DNA of 64,000 nt from Verrucomicrobiales bacterium (GCA_030730365.1 JANQVJ010000056.1:35149-99148), one strand, 5' to 3'. Numbered from the stretch's first letter, positions 21,074 to 30,583 are shown. Notes: generated from the sequence alone by a model not told the origin. Numbers and translations: made by a program.

Positions 21074-22429
21074 TCATTCCGGAACCGCCGCCCCTGATTC
21101 CGTGACCTTGCCCGAGACGTCAAAACAGATCAGCCGCGAGCCGAGTTCGTTCTGGTTGATGTAGAGACGGCCGTTGCTCACGACTGGGGGGGACCATGTC
21201 TCGGGAGCATAAAAGACCCGCGACTTATTAAGAATACGAAAGCCGGCCGCATTCAACTCCATCCGCAAGAGATCCCCGTTTTCGCTGAGGCAGAGGAATC
21301 CCCCGTCGACGTGGATGAGATGGGCGTGACCGAGGCTGATGGGTATATCCCTCCCCTTCCACGGAATCGTCGTCTGATAAAAAGCCTCGTTCCAGAGATG
21401 ACGTCCGGTCTCAACGTCATAGGCGAGCATGAGCCCGCCGTTCCCGCCGAATCCGTAAAGCACCCCCTCGTGGTAAATAGGCGTCTGGAACTGGCAACCG
21501 AACTCCGGTGAAGTCCATCTCACCCTCGGCATGAAGTCGGGTCCATACTCCAACATTACCCCTCCAAGCCCATAGTCCTCGCTGATGAAGACGCGGTTTT
21601 CTCCGCAAGGCACCGGCGTGGCCGCATTGACGCTGGCGAAGTTATCCGACCGCCAGGCAAAATCGCTATCAACTTTTCCGTCTTCGGGATTGATGCAGAG
21701 CAACCCGCCGTGCGGCGGCTTGACCATTCCTCCGGCGAAGACCAGGAGCCGGTCCTGCCCGTTGATTTTCATCACGACGGGAGACGCATAACTCCCGTTC
21801 CACGGGTGATCGGTCTGCCAGACGAGAGTGCCGTCTTTTTTATTCAGCGCAACGACAACCGCCTTGTCCGCTCCGACCTGAACGATAAGTTTTTCCCCGT
21901 AGACGAGCGGAGAGGACCCGTATCCGAAGAAGAAAGGAGAAGGCCCGAAGAGATCTGGCAGCTTGCTCTGCCAGACAATGGAACCGTCCTTTAAGTTAAA
22001 ACAGATGAGATCCCCGTCATTGCCGAGGGTGTAAACCCTCATCGCCTCCGTGTCGATGACGGGACTCGAGCGAGGCGCGTCGGTGATGCCGAAATTCTGC
22101 GACACGTCGACGAGGTAGGAATGCTCCCATATTTCCTCTCCCGTCGCGGCATCGAGGCAGCGGACCTGCTCCTTTTTCTCGACTTGGTGGATGAAGACAA
22201 GCTTGCCGTCGGCGACGACCGGACCTGCGTGCCCTTTGCCCCTCTCCACTTCCCAGATGACTTCCGGCCCCGTCTCGGAGAAATCGAAGTTCAGCCCCTT
22301 TTCTTCACTGTGCAGATCGAGGCGGGGGCCGAGAAAGTGCGGCCAGTCGGCGGCAAAGAGCGAGCCGGACCAAAGAGGAAAAAGAGCACCAATCAGAAAA
22401 GTCTGACGCAGAATTTGGGGAGTCATCAT
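21074..22429 (-). CDS. secreted PQQ-type beta-propeller protein
   Basis: 451 residues from the first of two adjacent ATGs (22429); a frame open to 22465 adds residues before the signal peptide. The signal peptide is LRQTFLIGALFPLWSGSLFAA, then ADWPHFLGPRLDLHSEEKGLN. The 'DWPxFLGP..DG' start and repeated blades (CLDAATGEEIWEHSY, CFNLKDGSIVWQSKL, ALNKKDGTLVWQTDHPW) are typical of the PQQ-like/BamB-like propeller family that is abundant in Verrucomicrobiota and Planctomycetota. A quinone cofactor is not proven and the function is unknown. It lies 57 bases after the methyltransferase gene and may belong to that operon. Confidence 0.85.
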   Translation of the reverse strand: MMTPQILRQTFLIGALFPLWSGSLFAADWPHFLGPRLDLHSEEKGLNFDFSETGPEVIWEVERGKGHAGPVVADGKLVFIHQVEKKEQVRCLDAATGEEIWEHSYLVDVSQNFGITDAPRSSPVIDTEAMRVYTLGNDGDLICFNLKDGSIVWQSKLPDLFGPSPFFFGYGSSPLVYGEKLIVQVGADKAVVVALNKKDGTLVWQTDHPWNGSYASPVVMKINGQDRLLVFAGGMVKPPHGGLLCINPEDGKVDSDFAWRSDNFASVNAATPVPCGENRVFISEDYGLGGVMLEYGPDFMPRVRWTSPEFGCQFQTPIYHEGVLYGFGGNGGLMLAYDVETGRHLWNEAFYQTTIPWKGRDIPISLGHAHLIHVDGGFLCLSENGDLLRMELNAAGFRILNKSRVFYAPETWSPPVVSNGRLYINQNELGSRLICFDVSGKVTESGAAVPE

Positions 22430-22486
22430 CGGAAAGTTACGCGAAAAGGATGGGGGCGGCGGCAATTTTCTTTCCCGTCGCCCCCC

Positions 22487-23278
22487 CTATGGCTGCCACT
22501 TGACCGCACGGCTCACCGCATACATGGGCATCCATCCCTGGAGCCGGGTCGAGTCCTCGTCCCAGTCGTCCTCATAAAATCCGGTAATGGCAAAGCCCGC
22601 CTCGCACTGACCTCCGAGCTGGTTTTCCCAACTGTGACTATATTCGAGGCTGAGCTGAGCCTCGAGCTGCTCCTCGAGCAAACCGAGATTCGTCGACTCG
22701 ATGTCGGCATAGGGCAGAGCGTTGATCACGCGCAGTTCGCCGGTCTCTTCAAGGACCTCGTGGTCGAAGAGGAAAAATGCCGGATTCATGAATCCGCAGA
22801 GGAGCTGCCCGCCGGGCTTGAGAACGCGATGACACTCGCTCCAGATCGGGGCGAGATGTTCGGCAAAGACATTCGACACCGGATTAAAAATCAGATCGAT
22901 CGAGCCGGAAGGAATCGCCGAGAGATCGGCCATGTCGCCCTGAATCGTCTCAATCCTGAGACCGTGGCGGGCGCATGTCTCGCCGTCTTTTTCCAACTGC
23001 ACGTCGGACGCATCATAGGAGATCACCTCTGCCCCGGCGGCAGCGAAAAGGGGTACCTGCTGCCCGCCCCCGCAGGCAAGCGCAAGAATCCTGATTCCGG
23101 TGAGATCGGGAAAAGCGGGAAACCACGTCGACGGCACCGGCTTGTTCGGAGTGAGGATGACCGACCAATCCCCGGATTTCGCCTTTTCGATGACCTCGTC
23201 CGGGTAGGGCGTGCTCCAGCGGCACCCTTCGAGAGACTGCAGGTTCCAGGCGTTGCGGTTATATTCGGTGATGTTCAT
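22487..23278 (-). CDS. class I SAM-dependent methyltransferase
   Basis: 263 residues. The Rossmann motif ILALACGGGQQVPLFAAAGAEVISYDASDVQLEK (about 83-118) and the FNPVSNVFAEHLAPIWSECHRVLKPGGQLL stretch are typical of UbiE/Methyltransf_11-type enzymes. The opening NITEYNRNAWNLQSLEGCRWSTPYP is conserved in a subgroup of uncharacterised methyltransferases. The substrate is unknown. The gene is separated by 7 bases from the pseudopilin-like gene upstream. Confidence 0.9.
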   Translation of the reverse strand: MNITEYNRNAWNLQSLEGCRWSTPYPDEVIEKAKSGDWSVILTPNKPVPSTWFPAFPDLTGIRILALACGGGQQVPLFAAAGAEVISYDASDVQLEKDGETCARHGLRIETIQGDMADLSAIPSGSIDLIFNPVSNVFAEHLAPIWSECHRVLKPGGQLLCGFMNPAFFLFDHEVLEETGELRVINALPYADIESTNLGLLEEQLEAQLSLEYSHSWENQLGGQCEAGFAITGFYEDDWDEDSTRLQGWMPMYAVSRAVKWQP

Positions 23279-23285
23279 CGGGAGA

Positions 23286-23702
23286 TCATTCGAGAGACTG
23301 GTTATCTGTACTGTCGAGCCGGAATTCCGCCTCTTCGGTGCCGGGCAGAAAGACGGCTAGCTCGTAAGTCTCCGCAAGGCTGTTCGTTCGGTATCGCAGT
23401 CTATCCTCGCCGGCATTACCGGAATAAGGCAGACCAGTCCAGGGATTGAGGAGCGACTTTTCAACGAATCCCCCCTCCGCCAGCAGTTGCACGAGCTCGG
23501 CACCGCTCATGTGCTTTTTCGGATACAATTCTTCCGCCACATGATAGCGCTGCAGGCCCTCCTGCACCGTCAGCAACATGGCCCGGACCCGGCGCTCGGT
23601 GCGCTTCTCCGCGAGCGGCAGCCCCACCAGGATCAGTGCGGCAGCGACCACGAGAAGCAGCCCGACAAGACGAATGAAAGTTGAACGAATTGTCGACGCC
23701 AT
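23286..23702 (-). CDS. pseudopilin-like single-span protein
   Basis: 138 residues from the ATG at 23702 (MASTIRSTFIRLVGLLLVV); the frame runs open to 23759, but that part overlaps the preceding gene. One N-terminal hydrophobic helix is followed by KRTERRVRAMLLTVQEGLQRYHVAEELYPKKHMSGAELVQLLAEGGFVEKSLLNPWTGLPYS. The latter resembles the globular part of type II pseudopilins (long helix, then a YP...L...G....NPWG.PY element). The usual G-F-T-L-E prepilin cleavage motif is missing, so it is either a divergent minor pseudopilin or an anchored derivative. It starts 4 bases after the NosR-like gene. Confidence 0.6.
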   Translation of the reverse strand: MASTIRSTFIRLVGLLLVVAAALILVGLPLAEKRTERRVRAMLLTVQEGLQRYHVAEELYPKKHMSGAELVQLLAEGGFVEKSLLNPWTGLPYSGNAGEDRLRYRTNSLAETYELAVFLPGTEEAEFRLDSTDNQSLE

Positions 23703-23706
23703 GCGG

Positions 23707-24960
23707 TTAACCGAGAAAAACCCTAAGAGGCACGACGTAGAGGGCCAGAGCAAGGGCAAAAAGAACGAGCCCCATCCAATCGCGCTCCGAGAAACGGTCC
23801 TTCCCAGCGCGCCGCCTCACGAACTCGAGGAGCCAGCCCGTCGGACAGCCGAACTTGCAGTAGGCCATGGGATAAAAAAGCGAGATCGCCAGTCCGATGA
23901 GTGCCACCGCGATCGTCGCGAGGCCGGCCCCTTTCAGCAGGTAGGCGTCAAAAGGCTCGATCCCCGCAAGGTCGAGATCCAGTTGGAGAAAGGAGACCGC
24001 CAGCACCACGGCGAGGAGCATCACCGGGATCCAGCGCGCGACCCATTTCCCGTCGTCGCGGAGCGGACGCTTCCACGTCGCCGGGATCACCTTCATGGCC
24101 AATCGCTGGAGATTGCCATGCGGGCAGATGAACTGGCAATAGACCGGCTGCTTCGTGAACCACGGCAGCAGAAAAGCCGCCGCGACGAAGAGAACGAGCC
24201 CGGGGGTCGCCTCCCACGGCACCCGGCTCTCAACCCAGCCGACGAGAAGCGACTGCGCGATGAGATCCCCCAGCCAAAAACCGAGACCAAGAATCGTCCC
24301 AACCGAGTAAACCCAGCGCCAACGCTGAAAGGATTTTGCTTTCCAAAAAGCGAAAAGGCAGCCCAAGCCTAAGATTCCGAGCAACGCTCCATCCCGCCAT
24401 CCGAATCTGAAGGGTGCGACCATCCCCTCCCCGCCCGCTGCGAGAGCGAGTCGGTGCGTGATACTCTGCGCAACCGCATCGCTCGTCCGCGTCGCGCCCG
24501 AGACCCCGTAGATGCCGGCCTCGTGCAGATCGGTGATCTCCGCAATATCATCCCAGGTTCGGCCGTTCCACCTTTCCATGAAAATAAAATCGCGCGTCAC
24601 ATCTTCGACGTGGCTGGGCGTGTCATAGCTGTGACGGACCGCCACCCCGATCCCCTTGTCCTCCGTATCGAAAACGACGAGTACATCACTAGGCCCCGAA
24701 TAACCGACAATCTTTCGCGATTCAGGCATCGTGCGTAACGCGTAGCCAATCTTTTCACCCGCCGCATCCTCGACGAAGAGACCGGCACGCGGACCGGGAT
24801 CGACCTTGAGTCGCTCGGCCATCGGCAATAAAGCCTTCACCTCCGCCACCGTGACCGGCCAGTCACCCTGCACCCGCAAGTTCGCGTGATGACTGCGCAC
24901 CATCCAGGCGATGCCGAAGAGGATCGTAATCCGATAAATCTGGAGAATAGCCGGTTTAAT
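23707..24960 (-). CDS. NosR-like membrane flavoprotein with FMN-binding and 4Fe-4S motifs
   Basis: The first ATG in frame is at 24903, but the 19 codons before it encode a basic start and membrane helix (KPAILQIYRITILFGIAW). An ATT at 24958-24960 is the only start-like codon before an in-frame stop, so the gene probably uses ATT (see findings). An extracytoplasmic FMN-binding domain follows, with SGATRT near residue 155, whose last Thr is the expected covalent FMN site. Four to six membrane spans come next, with two Cx3CP motifs (YCQFICPHGN and YCKFGCPTGW), as in NapH/NosR-type quinol oxidising polyferredoxins. The C-terminal soluble ferredoxin part of true NosR is absent. Divergent from the FocA gene. 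Confidence 0.75.
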   Translation of the reverse strand: MKPAILQIYRITILFGIAWMVRSHHANLRVQGDWPVTVAEVKALLPMAERLKVDPGPRAGLFVEDAAGEKIGYALRTMPESRKIVGYSGPSDVLVVFDTEDKGIGVAVRHSYDTPSHVEDVTRDFIFMERWNGRTWDDIAEITDLHEAGIYGVSGATRTSDAVAQSITHRLALAAGGEGMVAPFRFGWRDGALLGILGLGCLFAFWKAKSFQRWRWVYSVGTILGLGFWLGDLIAQSLLVGWVESRVPWEATPGLVLFVAAAFLLPWFTKQPVYCQFICPHGNLQRLAMKVIPATWKRPLRDDGKWVARWIPVMLLAVVLAVSFLQLDLDLAGIEPFDAYLLKGAGLATIAVALIGLAISLFYPMAYCKFGCPTGWLLEFVRRRAGKDRFSERDWMGLVLFALALALYVVPLRVFLG

Positions 24961-25093
24961 AGTCCGACATTAGCGCGGATTTGCCTCACGCCAAGAGGCA
25001 GGAAAAAGGAATGTCCAAAGTGGAAACTCCGTGATCGCGAATCTCGACTCGTTACGCGGGAAATGATACAAAAGCCTTTTACTCCAACCTGCC

Positions 25094-25897
25094 ATGCCCG
25101 AAATCTACGGAAGCGACGCCTATTCACCAAAAGAAATCGCCGATCGCGTCGAGTCGATCGGCGTCAGAAAGGCGAAACTCTCCCTCGTGCCCATGACCGC
25201 CCTCGGCGTTCTTGCGGGTGGCTTCATTGGGCTTGGCGCCCTCTATTTTAACCTCGTCGCGAGCGATCCCGATCTCGGCTTTGCCGCTAAACGCGTCCTC
25301 GGCGGAGTCGCTTTTTCCCTGGGACTAATCCTCGTCGTCATTGCCGGCGCCGAGCTATTCACCGGCAACAATCTCATGGTCATGGCCCGCGTCCATGGCA
25401 AGATCACGACACGATTGATGCTGCGGAATTTCGGCGTCGTCTATGCCACGAACTTCGCCGGAGCCGCCGGGCTCGCCTTTCTTGTCTATATGTCAGGCCA
25501 CGGATCGATGAACAACGGCATCGTCGGCGAGTCCGCCATCGCCATTGGCGTCGCCAAATGTTCGATCGGATTCGCCGAGGCGTTTTTCAAAGGTATCCTC
25601 TGCAACCTCCTCGTCTGTCTCGCCGTGTGGCTGGCGATGGCGGGGCGTCAGGTTGTTGACCGCATCATCGCGATCATCTTCCCGATCTCCGCCTTCGTCG
25701 CGGCGGGGTTCGAGCACAGCATCGCGAATATGTATTTTGTGCCTCTCGCCATTTTCCTCACCGGAGACGCCGCGCCCGAAGGACTCACCTGGGGGGCCTT
25801 TTTCCTCCACAATCTCCTCCCGGTCACCCTCGGTAACCTCGTTGGCGGAGCGGGCCTCGTTGGACTCGTTTACCATCTCATCTACGAGCGCGATTGA
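25094..25897 (+). CDS. formate/nitrite transporter family protein
   Basis: 267 residues with six membrane spans. Family signatures: LGVLAGGFIGLGALYF, AGAELFTGNNLMVM (the FNT GxELFTGN loop) and FEHSIANMYFVPLAI. These pentameric channels move formate, nitrite or hydrosulfide; the substrate cannot be read from the sequence. It is divergent from the NosR-like redox gene, with 133 bases between, which fits an anaerobic-respiration role. No FNR-like site is clear in that gap. The ATG has no obvious Shine-Dalgarno sequence. Confidence 0.93.
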   Translation: MPEIYGSDAYSPKEIADRVESIGVRKAKLSLVPMTALGVLAGGFIGLGALYFNLVASDPDLGFAAKRVLGGVAFSLGLILVVIAGAELFTGNNLMVMARVHGKITTRLMLRNFGVVYATNFAGAAGLAFLVYMSGHGSMNNGIVGESAIAIGVAKCSIGFAEAFFKGILCNLLVCLAVWLAMAGRQVVDRIIAIIFPISAFVAAGFEHSIANMYFVPLAIFLTGDAAPEGLTWGAFFLHNLLPVTLGNLVGGAGLVGLVYHLIYERD

Positions 25898-26158
25898 GCG
25901 GACGTTGCTTCAGACCCTACTCTTGCACCTGCCAGGCAAAAAGCCGATGTTTCACCAGGTGGAACAACAGAGACGCCCTCAACGCATTCCCGAGCAGCCC
26001 GTCGGACTTAGAGAGTCTAGGCAAGGGGACTGGAGTTCGAGTCAGAATTTTATGAGTTTGAGGAGTTTGTGTGAACTCAAATGACGAAGGCGAGGGGAAA
26101 TTCGGGGCGAAATCCCGATTTCCGCAGCCGGGCAGGATAAGGCGGTCAGGCGGCTAGA
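25898..26158. other. 261-base convergent spacer with weak hairpin
   Basis: No gene seen between the FNT gene and the AttH-like gene. The only structure is TTTGAG (26057-26062) against CTCAAA (26076-26081), with an alternative inner GAGTT/AACTC pair. It has no long T-run and could be a weak bidirectional terminator. Confidence 0.35.
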
Positions 26159-27280
26159 TCACCTTAACTTCTTCCCGATGTCATCAGCGTATCCCGTCAT
26201 TTCCAGATAGGCCCGCCCCACGATCACGCCCGAGGCCTCGTCGCGCACATCACAGGCGCCTTCCCAGTAACTCACGCCTCCGGCCGCGCCGACCATCTCC
26301 TGCCCGTCCATCAGAGGCAAGAGCCGGAGTTGCCGTTCCGCCCCACTCACCGGATCGGTCGTGCGAATGAGCGGTGAGATCGGGTAGGTTGCCCCTGTCA
26401 CCGGGCTCGTCCAACTCCCCTCGTGCCGCCATTCGTAGTCCCCGTGTTTGACGTGAGTGAGCTCGCCGTCTTCGGCAATCCAGACCAGTTTGGAAAAGTC
26501 CGACGGCTTCCCCTCCTCCGTCCGCAGCACGTAGCCCATGATCTCGCGTCCGTCGAAGAACTGGAGACAGGCCCAGTCCCAGCCGATCTGATTGCGATCG
26601 AGTTGGCTGCTCGAGATCTCGTGATCCATCCACGCCTCGCCCTTCACCTCGATTTCCTCCCCGCCTATCATGACCGTTCCCTCCGCGATGAGCCGGGGAA
26701 AAGTGATGTAATAACTCGCCGCCGTGCCCTCTGGCCCCTTTCGCGAGATGCCCTCTTCGCCAAAGATGACGTGCCCCTTTTTCGGCACCAGTTTCAGCGA
26801 CAGCGCCGCCTCGGCGTAGATCGTTCCCTCCAGTTCCATCGCCGCGTCGGTGCGGTGCAGGCTCCAGTTGCCATTGTTTACCTCAAGATCGTCCACCGTC
26901 GCTCCGGCATCCCACCCGCCGCGGTTGAGCCGCTCCTCGTGGAGAAAAGCGCCCGTCGCGGGATCGCTCAGACCCATGTGGGCGAGGTAAAACTGCTCTG
27001 TCCCGAAGTCCTCCCCCGCCGGCACCCCGACGGGCTTTTGCCCCAGCCGGAAGAAGGTCGCCTGGAATCCGAAGCGACGCTCGCCCGCAAAAAGGTGCCC
27101 CGTGAGATACCACCACTCGATCTTGAAATCGGGATGGCTTCCGTGATCGCGGGGGAAATTGAGGACGTGACCGACGCGCGGGACACTCCAATCCCCCGCC
27201 CCCAGATTCCCGGTGGAGAGTCCAAAAAGGAGCGAGGCGGCAGCCAGCCTAGGTGTCACAGTCAGGAAACGTTTTTTCAT
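26159..27280 (-). CDS. AttH-like lipocalin-type exported protein
   Basis: 373 residues from the ATG at 27280, which has a strong GGGAGGAG ribosome site 5 bases upstream. A signal peptide is present ([23 protein letters not shown]). The mature start ([33 protein letters not shown]) and later [37 protein letters not shown] identify the AttH/CrtC-like lipocalin family. Members bind or hydrate hydrophobic lipids such as carotenoids. It starts 1 base after the permease gene, giving an ATPase-permease-AttH order, as in AttEFGH-type exporters. Its role is probably to receive a lipid-like substrate outside the inner membrane; the substrate is unknown. Confidence 0.88.
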   Translation of the reverse strand: MKKRFLTVTPRLAAASLLFGLSTGNLGAGDWSVPRVGHVLNFPRDHGSHPDFKIEWWYLTGHLFAGERRFGFQATFFRLGQKPVGVPAGEDFGTEQFYLAHMGLSDPATGAFLHEERLNRGGWDAGATVDDLEVNNGNWSLHRTDAAMELEGTIYAEAALSLKLVPKKGHVIFGEEGISRKGPEGTAASYYITFPRLIAEGTVMIGGEEIEVKGEAWMDHEISSSQLDRNQIGWDWACLQFFDGREIMGYVLRTEEGKPSDFSKLVWIAEDGELTHVKHGDYEWRHEGSWTSPVTGATYPISPLIRTTDPVSGAERQLRLLPLMDGQEMVGAAGGVSYWEGACDVRDEASGVIVGRAYLEMTGYADDIGKKLR

Positions 27281-27281
27281 C

Positions 27282-29912
27282 TTACTCCTCCCGATCCGAT
27301 TTGAGATTAGCATTCCGATAGCCCACCGCCCATGAGACCAGCGCCGCCGTCGCGAGAGTGATCACCGCGAGCGCGGCGAAAGAGGGCCAGGGCACCTGAT
27401 ACCGGAGCGTCCACCCGAAGCTCTGGGGATTGATCACACGGATCAGCACCCAGCCGAGAAAAAAGCTCAGGACATACCCGCCCGCGAGCCCGGCGAGAGC
27501 GAGGCCTATCCCCTCCCACATCGACGCCCTCGCGATGCCGCGCCGCGACGCCCCGAGCGCACGAAGCGTCGCGAGTTCGTTTCGCCGCTCGAGCAAAAGG
27601 CCCGCGAGAGCGAGCCCCAGCCCCGTCACCGCGATGATCACCGCGATCGCCTCGAGGGCATAGGTCACGGCGAAGGTCTGGTGAAAAATGCGGATCGACT
27701 CGGAACGCAGCTTTTCATTCGTGCGGGCGACGAGCCCGGCGGAAACCTCGCGGATCGCCCCCAGGACCGACTCGGGATCTGCTCCCGCAGCGGTGTAGAT
27801 GGCCATTTGTGAAATGCGCTCGTCTTTGAACCATTGCGAAGTGAACTCGCGGCCGACGAGGATAGTTCCGGTCTCGTTGCCATACTCGGCGTAGATCCCC
27901 GTGATCTCGACCGCCTGCGATCCCGATTCCACCGGCACCTTCAGGACATCGCCTTTTTCATAGCCGAAACGGCGGGAAAACGATTCACTAACCCAGGCAG
28001 GAGGTTGCTCCCGCCCCTCGCCCGAAAGCGCCCCGGGACCCTTTTCCGCCGGAGGATCGATCCAGATGAGCTGGAGGAAACGCGAAGCGTCGTCATTGTA
28101 ATCCGCCCCGCCGAGGAAGACATCTTTCCCCTCGAGACTGATCGTGTAGCGCTGCAGCTTATCGGCCCCCGCCACTCCCTTGACCGCGAGGATGCGCTTC
28201 CAGGTTTCCGGCGAGAGTGAGTTCTCGTTCGTCACCGAACTCGCCCCCGCCGCCGCCACGTAGAGATCCGCCTTCAGCAACTGCTGTATCCACGACGTCA
28301 GCGTCGTCTCGAAGCTCGCCACCAGGATGCCCATCGCCGCCGACATCCCGATCGCCACCGCGAGACCGGCAGCGGTAAGTCGATGACGTCCCTCGGGTCG
28401 GCGCAGTTGGCTTGCCGCGTAGCCCCGCATCGCCTCGCCGCGCCCTTTGCCGAGGGCCGCCGCGACCGGACGAAAGAGCAACCCGATGAGAATGCTCGCG
28501 GCAAAGACCAGCATCATCGCCGCGAGGTAACCACCCAGAGGGACCACCGTGCCGCTAGCCATCCGCAGGGGCGGCAACATCGCACATCCTAGGGAAGCAA
28601 GCAGAAAGACCAGTCCCAGCGGCCACCGCCGCAGCAGCGTCAGACCGCCACCCTGCATCCCCTGTCGCATCGCCTGAGCCGGAGGCGTCATCGCCGCGTC
28701 GCGGGCCGGCACCAGTCCTGCGAGGACACTCGCAACTATTCCGAAGACGAGGGAAAAAATCAGTTCACCGCGCTCGAGCGTCACCGCCGAACTCGTCGTC
28801 TCATAGTAGATCGTGTTCACCGTCTTCCCGATCGCCCCGACAAGTCCGACCGCGAGGAGCCGCCCGAGGACGACCCCGGCGAGACTGCCGACGAGCCCGA
28901 GAATGAGGCCTTCCACCAGCCAGGCACGACGGATCTGGGACGGCGTCACCCCGAGGGATCTCAGGACCGCGATCTCGCCGCGCCTTTTCACCACCGCCGC
29001 CTCCATCGCCTGCATGATGAGGTAGATCCCGACGAGCAGGGCCAGTCCCGAGAGAATCGTCAGATTCAGGCGAAAAGCCGCGCTCATCTGCGTCACTGAC
29101 GACTTCCGATCGCCCGGCGTCTCGAGGATAAGTCCACGCTCCGTCGCAAAGCCCGCAAAGCGAGTCGCCATCTCTTCCCGCACCCGCCCCGCCGTCGCCC
29201 CCGGCGGGATGCGCAGTTCCACCCGACTGAGACGCCCCTTCCTACCCGCAAGGGCCTGCAGTCCCGGCAAGTCCATCAGCACGAGATTTTCCGGCACCGC
29301 CGCCCGATTCGGATCGTCGGGGAGAATGCCGCCAAGAGTCAGTAAGACGAGGGCGTCGTTGATGATTACCTCGACCTCGTCGCCCGCCTTGACTCCGCGT
29401 GCTTTTGCAAAAGCGCCACCGACATAGACGACACGGCTGACTCCCAGAGGGCTTGTCTGACCCTCTTCCGCGGAAAACGAGACCCCCTCACCCTTCCCAC
29501 CTCCCGCCGCGAAGTTCGCGGCGTTGCGCAGAGCCACCAGATCCGTTCCCACAAAACGCAGCATAACGCCTTCCACTGCATCGGCAAAAACGCCCGACGC
29601 CTCTAACACCGGAAATATCCCCAGCGGCGCATGCCCTGACACAGTCCTCATCTCCCGCAGGATCGCCGCGTCGAGCAGGCCCGCCTTTGGCCGCAGCAAA
29701 AAATCACTCTCCCCCGAGACCGACTCCGTGAACATTCCGAAGCCCGTCACCGCCGCCTTGTTGGCGAGCCGAACCGCGAGAAAGACCGCCACCCCGAGCG
29801 CGAGGATCGCGACCAGCATCAGCGTCAGGGCCGGCTCGCGACGCCAGTGCCGCCAGACGAATCGCGTCCAGAGGAGGCGACCAACCGCGACCGATGTCTC
29901 TTTGCCCTTCAT
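27282..29912 (-). CDS. ABC transporter permease, FtsX/AttFG type
   Basis: 876 residues. The large protein has one N-terminal span (ALTLMLVAILALGVAVFLAVRLA), a long periplasmic loop of about 250 residues, three spans, a short central part, a second periplasmic region of similar type, and three final spans. The two FtsX-domain halves (GEIAVLRSLGVTPSQIRRAWLVEG and RRNELATLRALGASRRGIARASMWEG) make it a fused double permease, where AttF and AttG would be one chain. Its ATG overlaps the ATPase stop by 4 bases and AttH follows at 1 base, so all three are co-translated. It likely extracts or exports a lipid-like substrate. Confidence 0.9.
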   Translation of the reverse strand: MKGKETSVAVGRLLWTRFVWRHWRREPALTLMLVAILALGVAVFLAVRLANKAAVTGFGMFTESVSGESDFLLRPKAGLLDAAILREMRTVSGHAPLGIFPVLEASGVFADAVEGVMLRFVGTDLVALRNAANFAAGGGKGEGVSFSAEEGQTSPLGVSRVVYVGGAFAKARGVKAGDEVEVIINDALVLLTLGGILPDDPNRAAVPENLVLMDLPGLQALAGRKGRLSRVELRIPPGATAGRVREEMATRFAGFATERGLILETPGDRKSSVTQMSAAFRLNLTILSGLALLVGIYLIMQAMEAAVVKRRGEIAVLRSLGVTPSQIRRAWLVEGLILGLVGSLAGVVLGRLLAVGLVGAIGKTVNTIYYETTSSAVTLERGELIFSLVFGIVASVLAGLVPARDAAMTPPAQAMRQGMQGGGLTLLRRWPLGLVFLLASLGCAMLPPLRMASGTVVPLGGYLAAMMLVFAASILIGLLFRPVAAALGKGRGEAMRGYAASQLRRPEGRHRLTAAGLAVAIGMSAAMGILVASFETTLTSWIQQLLKADLYVAAAGASSVTNENSLSPETWKRILAVKGVAGADKLQRYTISLEGKDVFLGGADYNDDASRFLQLIWIDPPAEKGPGALSGEGREQPPAWVSESFSRRFGYEKGDVLKVPVESGSQAVEITGIYAEYGNETGTILVGREFTSQWFKDERISQMAIYTAAGADPESVLGAIREVSAGLVARTNEKLRSESIRIFHQTFAVTYALEAIAVIIAVTGLGLALAGLLLERRNELATLRALGASRRGIARASMWEGIGLALAGLAGGYVLSFFLGWVLIRVINPQSFGWTLRYQVPWPSFAALAVITLATAALVSWAVGYRNANLKSDREE

Positions 29913-30583
29913 CCCTCCGCCTCCTGCCCGAGGATGATACCATCCTTCATCTCAAAGGTTCGCCCGCAGATCCGGGTCACCTGCCGACTGTGCGTCACCA
30001 CCAGCATCGCAATTCCGTGCCGCTCGCTCACCGACTCCAGTAGATCGAGAATCGCTTCGCCCGTCGCCGAATCGAGATTGCCGGTCGGTTCGTCCGCGAG
30101 AATGAGACGCGGCCGTATCGCCAGCGCCCGGGCGATCGCGACCCGTTGCATCTCCCCGCCACTCAGCTCGTGTGGCATCGCTCCAGCCCGGTGCGAGAGT
30201 CCCACTTCCTCAATCAGCGCGGCGACGCGCTCGGCCCGCTCCGCCATCGCGATCCCCGTCAGTTGCATGGGAAACTCCACATTCTCCCGCGCCGAGAGCG
30301 TCGGGAGGAGGTGGAAAAACTGGAAGACCGTGCTCACCGTCTCACGCCGCAGGCGGCAGAGCCCGTCCTCGTCAAGTGTCCCGAGCGATTGCCCCGCGAT
30401 CTCGATGACACCCTCATCGGGCCGGTCAATTCCGCCGATGCAGTTCAGCAGCGTGCTCTTGCCCGAGCCTGACGGGCCCATCAAGGCGGCTCGCTCCCCC
30501 ACGCCGAGAGTCAAAGAGACCCCTCTCAGGACCGGATCGGCCCCGTAGGATTTTGTTACCCTGGAAACTTGCAGCGCTTTCAT
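29909..30583 (-). CDS. ABC transporter ATP-binding protein, LolD/MacB-like
   Basis: 224 residues from the ATG at 30583, which is preceded by GGAG at 5 bases; the frame runs open to 30781 but the rest is not family-like. Walker A is GPSGSGKST, the signature LSGGEMQRVAIARALA, Walker B LILADEPTGNLDS, and the H-loop VVTHS. This pattern is typical of ATPases that energise FtsX-type permeases. Overlaps the permease start by 4 bases. Divergent from the orphan E2 gene, with 124 bases between. Confidence 0.95.
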   Translation of the reverse strand: MKALQVSRVTKSYGADPVLRGVSLTLGVGERAALMGPSGSGKSTLLNCIGGIDRPDEGVIEIAGQSLGTLDEDGLCRLRRETVSTVFQFFHLLPTLSARENVEFPMQLTGIAMAERAERVAALIEEVGLSHRAGAMPHELSGGEMQRVAIARALAIRPRLILADEPTGNLDSATGEAILDLLESVSERHGIAMLVVTHSRQVTRICGRTFEMKDGIILGQEAEG

